Origin: Acidobacteriota bacterium
GTDB taxonomy: Bacteria; Acidobacteriota; Aminicenantia; Aminicenantales; Saccharicenantaceae
Reading direction: 5' to 3'
Assembly (NCBI GenBank): GCA_029571905.1
Contig: JAKPXU010000125.1
Location: 1-47,515 of the forward strand
Length of the DNA: 47,515 nt
This document shows positions 16,925-23,855 of the stretch, one piece after another. The position numbers and the translations under genes were made by a program. A model generated the notes under the pieces. The model did not search any database, was not told where the DNA came from, and saw only the letters and a program-made list of their open reading frames with translations. Each line of letters opens with the position of its first letter. Positions within the stretch are counted from its first letter, which is position 1.

Positions 16925-17956
16925 TCACTCCAGGGATATTTTCCGCAGGAGGTCGAGGTCACCCAGCAGTTGGCCTGCCCCCAACACTACTGAGGTCAAA
17001 GGATCTTCAGTCAGGAAGACAGGTAACTGAGTTTCTTCTCTCAATCTTTTATCCAGATTTTTAAGCAAGGCGCCTCCACCAGTCAGAATAATCCCTCGGT
17101 CAATAATATCAGCTGATAATTCAGGTGGTGTTCTTTCCAGGGCGATTCTAACCGCGTTGATGATGCTGGCCACAACTTCTTCAATTGCCTCTCTAATTTC
17201 CTGGTCATCAACGACAATAGTCCTGGGAATACCTTCCCTTAAGTCCCTGCCCTTAATCTCCATAGTCAATGATTCATCCAGAGGATAGGCTGAGCCCAGC
17301 TGACATTTAACCTGTTCAGCGGTTTTTTCTCCGATAAGCAGATTATATTTCTTCTTCAGATATTGAATGATAGCCTCGTCCATTTCATTGCTGGCGACTC
17401 TAATTGAATGATTAAAGACCACCCCGTTTAATGAAATAACCGCAATATCTGTTGTCCCGCCACCAATGTCAACGATCATATTTCCTGTTGGCTCAGAAAT
17501 CGGCAGGTTGGCTCCAACCGCCGCCGCCATCGGCTGTTCAACGATATAAACTTCAGAGGCTTTAGCTCTAAGAGCAACGTCTTTAACTGCTCTTCTTTCC
17601 ACCTGGGTAATTCCGGTTGGAATACCAATAACAATCCTTGGCCTGAGCAAAAAGCCATGGTTTTCCATAGCCCGCCTTATAAAATAGTCAAGCATCCTTT
17701 CTGCAATTTCGAAATCAGCTATAACCCCATCTCTCATCGGCTTAATAGCTACCACGTTATTTGGAGTCTTGCCCAGCATTTCCTTAGCCCGTCCACCGAC
17801 AGCTTCAATTTTACCGGTTCGAACATTTATGACCACTATAGAAGGTTCTTGAACAACTATACCTCTTCCCTTTAGATAAACCAGCGTATTAGCTGTCCCC
17901 AGGTCAACTGCCAAGTCGCAAAATAACTTATCTTTCACCCAGCTCCAGAGACTCAT
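16925..17956 (-). CDS. mreB: Rod shape-determining actin-like protein MreB
   Basis: 343 aa, full length. The actin-fold phosphate motifs are visible: DLAVDLGTANTLVY (15-28), IVDIGGGTTDIAVISLNG and IILTGGGALLKNLDKRL. The N-terminal WSWVKDKLF is a plausible amphipathic membrane-binding helix. MreB filaments position the cell-wall synthesis complex. GCGAGGATAACC precedes the ATG, and a good promoter lies 42 bp upstream, so this is the first gene of the operon running down to 10088. Confidence 0.97.
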   Translation of the reverse strand: MSLWSWVKDKLFCDLAVDLGTANTLVYLKGRGIVVQEPSIVVINVRTGKIEAVGGRAKEMLGKTPNNVVAIKPMRDGVIADFEIAERMLDYFIRRAMENHGFLLRPRIVIGIPTGITQVERRAVKDVALRAKASEVYIVEQPMAAAVGANLPISEPTGNMIVDIGGGTTDIAVISLNGVVFNHSIRVASNEMDEAIIQYLKKKYNLLIGEKTAEQVKCQLGSAYPLDESLTMEIKGRDLREGIPRTIVVDDQEIREAIEEVVASIINAVRIALERTPPELSADIIDRGIILTGGGALLKNLDKRLREETQLPVFLTEDPLTSVVLGAGQLLGDLDLLRKISLE

Positions 17957-17998
17957 GGTTATCCTCGCTTTTTATCCAAGAGATTAAGAATACTTAGA

Positions 17999-18027
17999 TA
18001 TTTAGCATAAAACGACCAGTGAGGCAA
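17999..18027 (-). promoter_or_regulatory. Candidate sigma70-type promoter of the mreB operon
   Basis: On the minus strand TTGCCT, a 17-bp spacer ending ATGC (giving an extended -10 TGn-like context) and TAAATA lie 42 bp before mreB. Confidence 0.55.
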
Positions 18028-18061
18028 ATTGTTCAGTGACTGAAGTGTGGTTAAAATTATC

Positions 18062-18091
18062 TTGACTTAGTCTGGAATTTTTTAATATACA
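18062..18091 (+). promoter_or_regulatory. Candidate promoter of the OPT transporter gene
   Basis: TTGACT and TATACA with an 18-bp spacer lie 44 bp before the start codon. The element shares the divergent region with the mreB promoter. Confidence 0.45.
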
Positions 18092-18135
18092 TAAATAAAA
18101 CCATAAAAGAAGTTTGGATTAGAAAGGAGAGGCCG

Positions 18136-20160
18136 ATGAGTGAGAAACCATTTGTCCCGGAAAAAACTGATCAGCGAGAATTTACTCTGCGGGCGGTCTT
18201 GCTTGGACTGGTAATGACTGTCATTCTCGGTGCAGCTAATGCTTATCTTGGTCTCAGGGCAGGCATGACCATTGCTGCTACTTATCCAGCCGCAGTTATT
18301 GGTATGGCTGTACTTAAAATGATGAAAGGCTCAATTCTGGAAGAAAACATGGCCAGAACGGTTGGCTCAATCGGCGAATCAGTTGCAGCCGGAGCTATCT
18401 TTACCATTCCGGCTTTTCTAATTACCGGAGTCTGGACCAAATTCAACACAGTTAGTGCCTATCTCCAGTCGACAGCTCTGATGTTTGTTGGCGGCTTGCT
18501 GGGAATTCTATTTGTTACCTTCCTTAGACGGATCATGGTGACTGACCCGGAATTGCCTTTTCCCGAATCAGTAGCCGCGGCTGAAATTCATAAAGCCGGT
18601 CAAAAGGGCAGCGCTGGAGCAAAATTTTTGTTCCAGGCCATGGGAGTTGGCGCTCTGATCTATTCTCTTGGCGTAGTTCAGTTATTTTCTGCTGCTAAGG
18701 AATTTATCATCAAGTTGGGTAAAATTGGTTCAAGTTTTGTTCGCCTGGGCGCTTCCAAAGAAGCAGGTACTATCAGCACGGGTGGAGTAGTTAGCGTCTC
18801 TGGCCCTGGGATTTCTCCGGCCTATGTTGGCGTTGGCTATATTATTGGTCCGCGCCTGGCCTCCCTTAACTTTGCCGGTGGCGTCCTGGCCTGGGGCCTG
18901 TTTGCGCCGCTTTTGATGTATTTTCTCGGACCGCAATTGATCGAAAAATTTTATGGTCCAGCTATGGCTATGGCTGATGTCCCCTGGCCAGATCTGATCA
19001 GCAATGTCTGGAAATTCATCATCAGACCCATTGCCGTTGGGGGCATGCTGGTTGGCGCCGGTTACACTCTTTTCAAGATGAGAAAAAACTTGATGACTGG
19101 CATTAAGAGATCCATAGGCGATGTCAAAAAGGCTGCCGGCCAGACCGAAGCTACCAGCCGTCTGGAAAAAGACCTCAACATTCGGCTGGTGCTGTTTTTG
19201 TTGCTGTTTACAGTTATCCTTATGGTTTTTGTTTATAAAATGTTTATAGGCAGTTATTTGCCGGCAATTCTAGCAGCCGTGGTGATGGCAGTTTTTGGCT
19301 TCTTTTTCGCCGCCGTCTCTGGAAACCTGGTCGGAACGATCGGCTCTTCCAATAATCCTATATCAGGATTAACTCTGTCGACCCTGATCATTGCCGGCTT
19401 GCTGATGGTTCTTATCGGTGCAAGAGGGACCAGTGGAATTATTGCCGTTTTAGGTGTAGCTTCAGTGGTCTGTGTTTCCTCAGCTGTGGCGGGTGAAATG
19501 CTGCAAGATCTAAAGGTCGGACATATTCTGGGAGGAACTCCCTGGAAGATGCAGGTCGGTGATATTCTCGGAGTTCTTGTAGCTTCCCTTGTTCTTTATT
19601 TCCCTTTAATGATTCTGCACGGAGCTTTTACTTTCGGTAGCAAAGACCTGCCTGCTCCCCAGGCTGGTTTGATGGCGGCTATAACTCAGGGTATCGTCGG
19701 CGGGGAAATGGCCTGGCCTCTGGTCATTGTCGGTATGATGATGGGCTTTGCCCTGATCCTGGTCAGAGTCAGTTCCCCCATGCTGGTGTCAGTAGGTATG
19801 TATCTACCCCTCGAAACAACCTTCGCTATATTTATCGGTGGCATGATCAAGGGGATTCTCGATCGTCAGACAGCCAGAAAGAAACTTAATCCAGCTCAAA
19901 AAGCCAGGGCAGAAAATGTTGGAGTTCTCCTGGCGGCCGGTTTGATTGCCGGTGAAGCTCTGACCGGGCTGGTTCGGGCCGGCTGGAAATTCTTCTATCT
20001 CCAGGGTATTGTGGGCAAGGATATACCAATTATTTTTGCTCATCCCAGCTATCTCCTGGGACTGGCGGTTCTGGTTTTGATCGGGCTTTATCTGGTGGCT
20101 GTTCCTCTCAGAAATGCTGGTGCTCCCGATGAGCCACCGCCACCCTCCGCCGTTGTCTGA
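18136..20160 (+). CDS. OPT family oligopeptide transporter
   Basis: 674 aa polytopic membrane protein. The N-terminal region FTLRAVLLGLVMTVILGAAN and YLGLRAGMTIAATYPAAVIGM are the OPT family opening. ITGVWTKFNTVSAY, ELPFPESVAAAEIHKAGQKG and the late GTIGSSNNPISGLTLSTLI segment are conserved in prokaryotic OPTs. It is predicted to import oligopeptides or related compounds in symport with protons; some OPTs move metal chelates instead. The ATG follows AAAGGAG. The gene stands between the divergent mre operon and def-fmt and has its own promoter. Confidence 0.94.
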   Translation: MSEKPFVPEKTDQREFTLRAVLLGLVMTVILGAANAYLGLRAGMTIAATYPAAVIGMAVLKMMKGSILEENMARTVGSIGESVAAGAIFTIPAFLITGVWTKFNTVSAYLQSTALMFVGGLLGILFVTFLRRIMVTDPELPFPESVAAAEIHKAGQKGSAGAKFLFQAMGVGALIYSLGVVQLFSAAKEFIIKLGKIGSSFVRLGASKEAGTISTGGVVSVSGPGISPAYVGVGYIIGPRLASLNFAGGVLAWGLFAPLLMYFLGPQLIEKFYGPAMAMADVPWPDLISNVWKFIIRPIAVGGMLVGAGYTLFKMRKNLMTGIKRSIGDVKKAAGQTEATSRLEKDLNIRLVLFLLLFTVILMVFVYKMFIGSYLPAILAAVVMAVFGFFFAAVSGNLVGTIGSSNNPISGLTLSTLIIAGLLMVLIGARGTSGIIAVLGVASVVCVSSAVAGEMLQDLKVGHILGGTPWKMQVGDILGVLVASLVLYFPLMILHGAFTFGSKDLPAPQAGLMAAITQGIVGGEMAWPLVIVGMMMGFALILVRVSSPMLVSVGMYLPLETTFAIFIGGMIKGILDRQTARKKLNPAQKARAENVGVLLAAGLIAGEALTGLVRAGWKFFYLQGIVGKDIPIIFAHPSYLLGLAVLVLIGLYLVAVPLRNAGAPDEPPPPSAVV

Positions 20161-20211
20161 GAAAAACTGGTCAAGCTAAAGAAAAAAGATGAAGAGACAG
20201 CAGCCAGGTAT

Positions 20212-20240
20212 TTGCTACGGTCAGGCTTCTGGTCTAAAAT
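20212..20240 (+). promoter_or_regulatory. Promoter for def-fmt, positioned for a leaderless mRNA
   Basis: TTGCTA, a 17-bp spacer and TAAAAT end 9 nt before the def ATG at 20250. Transcription normally begins 6-8 nt after the -10 box, so the 5' leader would be about 0-3 nt. No Shine-Dalgarno lies in the gap (AAATGCATT). Confidence 0.55.
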
Positions 20241-20249
20241 AAATGCATT

Positions 20250-20762
20250 ATGGCTGTTTTAAAAATATTAAAAGTTGGCCATCCCTTACTGGGTCAAAAA
20301 GCCAGGCCAGTTGAAAATATTAATCAGGAAATCGTAGACTTAGCCAGGGATATGGTAGAGACCATGTACCGGGCACCAGGAGTGGGATTGGCCGCTCCTC
20401 AGGTGAACCAGGGAATAAGGCTGATCACTGTCGACCTATCTGTTGGTGAAAATAAAGATGAGCTCTTTATTCTGGTTAATCCTGAAATTGTGGAAGAATC
20501 AGGAAAAATTACGGCTGAAGAAGGCTGTCTGTCCGTGCCAGGGATATATGAAAAGTTAGAACGTCCAGAAAGAGTGGTGGTAAAAGGGTATGACCTTAAT
20601 GGTCGAGAGATCGCCATTGAAGCCCGGGATCTTCTGGCCAGAGCTTTTGCTCACGAAATAGATCATCTTGAAGGCAAACTCTTTATTGACAGGCTATCTC
20701 CACTCAAAAAAAGCCTGATTAAAAATCGAATAAAAAAGGAGCAGGAGAAAGTCTCCACCTGA
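20250..20762 (+). CDS. def: Peptide deformylase
   Basis: 170 aa. All three active-site motifs are present: GVGLAAPQ (44-51), EGCLSVPG with the metal ligand C93, and HEIDH with H135, E136 and H139. It removes the formyl group from the initiator methionine of new proteins. The start MAVLKILKVGHPLL agrees with the family N-terminus, so the ATG at 20250 is firm although it has no ribosome site. The stop overlaps the fmt start by one base (TGATG), the usual def-fmt coupling. Confidence 0.97.
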   Translation: MAVLKILKVGHPLLGQKARPVENINQEIVDLARDMVETMYRAPGVGLAAPQVNQGIRLITVDLSVGENKDELFILVNPEIVEESGKITAEEGCLSVPGIYEKLERPERVVVKGYDLNGREIAIEARDLLARAFAHEIDHLEGKLFIDRLSPLKKSLIKNRIKKEQEKVST

Positions 20763-21694
20763 TGAGGGTAGCTTTTTTTGGCAGTCCGGCTGTCGCTTTG
20801 CCTGCTTTAAATAGCTTAATTCAGGCCGGACATGAAATAAAACTGGTTATTACCCAACCCGACCGCCCAGCCGGTAGGGGAAAAAAATTAACCCCGCCTC
20901 CGGTTAAAGTTTTCGCCCGCGACCATGGTCTGCCCTGCCTTCAACCAGAAAAAATCAGGCGAGACGAACAGGTGCTGGAGGCTTTAAAACAGGCTGATCC
21001 AGAGGTCAATGTGGTCGTAGCTTATGGTCAGATAATTCCGGCTTCGATTATCTTCTTACCTCCCTTTAAGACTCTTAATGTCCATTTTTCTCTCTTGCCC
21101 AAATACCGTGGTGCTGCTCCTGTCCAGTGGGCTATTTTAAATGGAGAAAGGGTAACCGGGGTGACTATTATAGAGCTCAACGAAAAGATGGATGAAGGCC
21201 CGATTCTGGCTCAGCGGGAAGTTGAAATTCTACCTGGAGAGACTGCTCAGGAGCTGGAGATCAGGCTGTCTTACCTGGGTGCCCAGCTTCTAATTAATAC
21301 TCTGGCTAAAATTAATGAAGTTGAACGAATCGAGCAGAACCCGGCGCTGGCTACCTATGCACCGAGGTTGACCAAAGAACATGGAAAGATTAACTGGCAG
21401 GAACCAGCCAGAGTGATAGACCTCAAAGTTAGAGCCTTGTTCCCCTGGCCAGGAGCCTTTTGCTTCTTAGAGGGGAAAAAATTAGATATACTGACCGGCC
21501 AACCTATCTCCGGCCTGTTTCCGGGCTCTTCTCCAGGAGAAATAGTCCAGATTGACAGAGCTGGCATTTATGTTGCCTGTGGTCAGAATACGGCCTATCT
21601 GATAGAAAAAATAAAACCAGAGAGCAAAAAAGAAATGCCGGCTTACGCCTTTAGCCTCAGCAGGAAGATCAAGATTGGGACCAGGTTAACCTGA
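20762..21694 (+). CDS. fmt: Methionyl-tRNA formyltransferase
   Basis: 310 aa, normal length. The folate and catalytic region is seen as NVHFSLLPKYRGAAPVQWAI (SLLPxYRGAAP motif) followed by GVTIIELNEKMDEGPIL. The N-terminal VAFFGSPAVALPAL begins the Rossmann-like fold, and the C-terminal OB-like tRNA-binding domain starts at about residue 205 (YAPRLTKEHGKINW precedes it). It formylates initiator Met-tRNA using 10-formyl-tetrahydrofolate. It is translationally coupled to def through the overlapping TGATG. Confidence 0.97.
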   Translation: MRVAFFGSPAVALPALNSLIQAGHEIKLVITQPDRPAGRGKKLTPPPVKVFARDHGLPCLQPEKIRRDEQVLEALKQADPEVNVVVAYGQIIPASIIFLPPFKTLNVHFSLLPKYRGAAPVQWAILNGERVTGVTIIELNEKMDEGPILAQREVEILPGETAQELEIRLSYLGAQLLINTLAKINEVERIEQNPALATYAPRLTKEHGKINWQEPARVIDLKVRALFPWPGAFCFLEGKKLDILTGQPISGLFPGSSPGEIVQIDRAGIYVACGQNTAYLIEKIKPESKKEMPAYAFSLSRKIKIGTRLT

Positions 21695-21747
21695 GCAATA
21701 TTTGTAATTGATATCTTAACTTGTTCCTTTTAGCCAGAGTCAAAAAA

Positions 21748-22641
21748 CTATTCCTCAATTATATAATCAATGGGGTTAATCGGCTTGCCGTTGAGATGAA
21801 CTTCATAATGAAGGTGTGGTCCTAAAGCTTTTCCTGTTTGGCCAACATATCCTACCACCTGCCCCCGGTTAACTTTTTGACCGGCTTTAACTGTATATTT
21901 ATGCAGGTGCCAGTATTCGGTGGACAGTCCATTGCCATGACTGATACAGACAAAATTTCCTTTGTACTTATCAAACCCAACCTGAGCAACAACTCCATTG
22001 GCGGTGGCCATAACTGGATTATTAAGATTAGTGGCAATATCCAGGCCAGAATGGAAAGCATTTCTGCCGGTGTAAGGATCGATTCTTGAGCCAAAGGACG
22101 AAGAGACCCAGCCGACAGTTGGCCAGATGGTTGGCGTTGTGGCCAGGGTAGTCGATTGATTTTCAAAAAATTGATACATATAACCAAGGTTCTTTTCGAC
22201 TGATTCTGCCCTCTGCTTTATAGACTGAATAGCGCCTGGGGAAACTTCTTTTTTGGCCCTGGTCGCCAGATCAAGGTCAACTTTTTCACCACCACCCAAA
22301 CCAGGTTCCCCTCCTATATTTTCTGGAGACTGAATACCAGCCAAAACGTTAATCTTACGGGCATAGTTTTCGAAATTAGATATAGTTTCTTTCATCTGGG
22401 CGATGGTATTCTCATAAGCAGTTAAAGTTTCTTTTTGAGCAGCTGTCTCTTTGAGCAGTTCATTATATTTAGCCTTGGTCATATTCATCGAAAAATAATC
22501 AATCAAGAAGAAAACAAAAATTACGGTCAGGGTTAGTCCTGCTCCCAGAACAAGCCGAACTGCTTTTTGAGAGATAGTTATCGTCTTGAAATTCGTCTTC
22601 CAGTTAGGAACTATCACTACCGAGATGAATTTCTTAGCCAT
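21748..22641 (-). CDS. M23 family (LytM-type) peptidoglycan endopeptidase with coiled coil
   Basis: 297 aa. An inner-membrane anchor lies at about residues 30-50, then a helical, coiled-coil-like segment (about 52-95), then the LytM domain from about residue 175. Zinc and catalytic residues are intact: H and D in FHSGLDIA, HLH in the STEYWHLHK segment, and GPHLHYEV. It is therefore likely an active cell-wall hydrolase facing the periplasm and tethered to the membrane, unlike EnvC/NlpD-type activators that lose these residues. The ATG has AGAGGAAAG before it. A TTGACA lies in the 80 bp upstream of it but with no clear -10 at ideal spacing. Confidence 0.93.
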   Translation of the reverse strand: MAKKFISVVIVPNWKTNFKTITISQKAVRLVLGAGLTLTVIFVFFLIDYFSMNMTKAKYNELLKETAAQKETLTAYENTIAQMKETISNFENYARKINVLAGIQSPENIGGEPGLGGGEKVDLDLATRAKKEVSPGAIQSIKQRAESVEKNLGYMYQFFENQSTTLATTPTIWPTVGWVSSSFGSRIDPYTGRNAFHSGLDIATNLNNPVMATANGVVAQVGFDKYKGNFVCISHGNGLSTEYWHLHKYTVKAGQKVNRGQVVGYVGQTGKALGPHLHYEVHLNGKPINPIDYIIEE

Positions 22642-22721
22642 TTTCTTTCCTCTTTAGATATCATATTTAGCCTCCCGTTGTCAACTTTCGTCAAGTTGGC
22701 GCCAATCTTTGCCAGGAATCA

Positions 22722-22979
22722 CTATTCAACGACTTTATAAATTACATCATTTTCTCTAACTGGAAAGTCGACTTTAAAAGCAACTTCTTCCCCTGCTCCG
22801 GCTTCTTCCACCGGCTGGTGTTCAATCTGCATTGATTCAATCTTTTGAAAAAAGTCAGAGCTGTGCCCCTTGATGTGAACCACATCTCCAACCTTCAGGC
22901 CGCCACTGGTTATTTTGCCCACGCCGACCTGAATTTTCGAAAAATAATGGCTAATTCGGCCTACTTCCACCTCCTCCAT
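22722..22979 (-). CDS. Small EF-Tu domain II-like protein
   Basis: 85 aa from the ATG at 22979, chosen because AGGAGGGACAAC directly precedes it; the frame extends 12 codons upstream without a ribosome site. The whole protein is one beta-barrel of the translation-factor domain II kind: EVGRISHYFSKIQVGVGKI, then LKVGDVVHIKGHSSDFFQKI and AGAGEEVAFKVDFPVRENDV. There is no GTPase domain. Similar free-standing proteins are annotated translation elongation factor-like, and the same fold ends U32 peptidase/tRNA hydroxylation proteins, but no such partner is in the window. The function is unknown. Confidence 0.8.
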   Translation of the reverse strand: MEEVEVGRISHYFSKIQVGVGKITSGGLKVGDVVHIKGHSSDFFQKIESMQIEHQPVEEAGAGEEVAFKVDFPVRENDVIYKVVE

Positions 22980-23039
22980 GTTGTCCCTCCTATGTTTTTG
23001 TCTTATAAATAGCAAAAAAGTTGAACTTTTGCAATTATT

Positions 23040-23807
23040 TTATCCACCGATTAAAACTGCTCCTCCATTTACATTAAGAGTTTCACCGGTTATATGCCTG
23101 GCCATATCCGAAACGAGAAATAAGATTGGACCGGCCACGTCTTCTGGATCAGGAATTCTTTTGAGGGGAATAGACTGTCTGATTCTCTCTTTGAATTCAG
23201 CGTCACCAAAAACTTCGGTGTTCATTTCGGTCTCTACCCAGCCGGGAGCGACACAATTGACCAGAATGTTGTCAGGAGCCAATTCCACCGCCAGAGACTT
23301 GGTCAGCGCCACCAGAGCACCCTTGCTGGCTGCATAATGGGAATGGAAAGCCTCACCCCTGATAGCAGCGGTCGAAGCGACATTAACAATCCAGCCTTGC
23401 TTGTTTTTCTTCATAATGGGGACAACGGCATTGGTAGCATAAAAAACCCCATCAAGATTGATAGCCATTGTTTCTCGCCAGGTTTCTTCGCTCATGCGGC
23501 CCATTTCTCCATATGTCCAGATACCGGCATTGTTGACCAGAATATCTATTGTTTCCCAGGCTTCCAGGCACCTGGATACCATTCGCTCCACATCTTTCTT
23601 GCTGGCCAGATCCGCCTCTACCAGAAGACACTTACCTCCCCTGGCCTTAATTTCCTGCCCGGTTTCAGCCGCTGCCTGAAAGTTGCTTTTATAATGAATG
23701 GCCACCTCGGCTCCGGCCTCGGCAAAAAAAAGGGCCGTTGCCCGACCGATGCCCCTCGAACTACCTGTAATTAATGCCTTTTTCCCGCTCAAATCAATCG
23801 CCTTCAT
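23040..23807 (-). CDS. SDR family oxidoreductase, FabG-like
   Basis: 255 aa. The NAD(P)-binding motif is TGSSRGIG near the N-terminus, followed by DILVNNAGIW, the catalytic Ser in NVASTAAIRG and YxxxK in HYAASKGAL. The C-terminal region VNCVAPGWVETEMN and NVNGGAVLIGG is typical of classical SDRs close to 3-oxoacyl-ACP reductase. The ATG at 23807 is preferred (AAGG 8 nt upstream); an in-frame GTG at 23816 is the alternative. It lies 48 bp after acnB and 60 bp before the small EF-Tu-like gene. Substrate unknown; a role in fatty-acid or sugar metabolism is equally possible. Confidence 0.9.
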   Translation of the reverse strand: MKAIDLSGKKALITGSSRGIGRATALFFAEAGAEVAIHYKSNFQAAAETGQEIKARGGKCLLVEADLASKKDVERMVSRCLEAWETIDILVNNAGIWTYGEMGRMSEETWRETMAINLDGVFYATNAVVPIMKKNKQGWIVNVASTAAIRGEAFHSHYAASKGALVALTKSLAVELAPDNILVNCVAPGWVETEMNTEVFGDAEFKERIRQSIPLKRIPDPEDVAGPILFLVSDMARHITGETLNVNGGAVLIGG

Positions 23808-23855
23808 AATCTCCACCTTAAATTGAATTTCTACAGATTGGTTCTCCTATCCATT

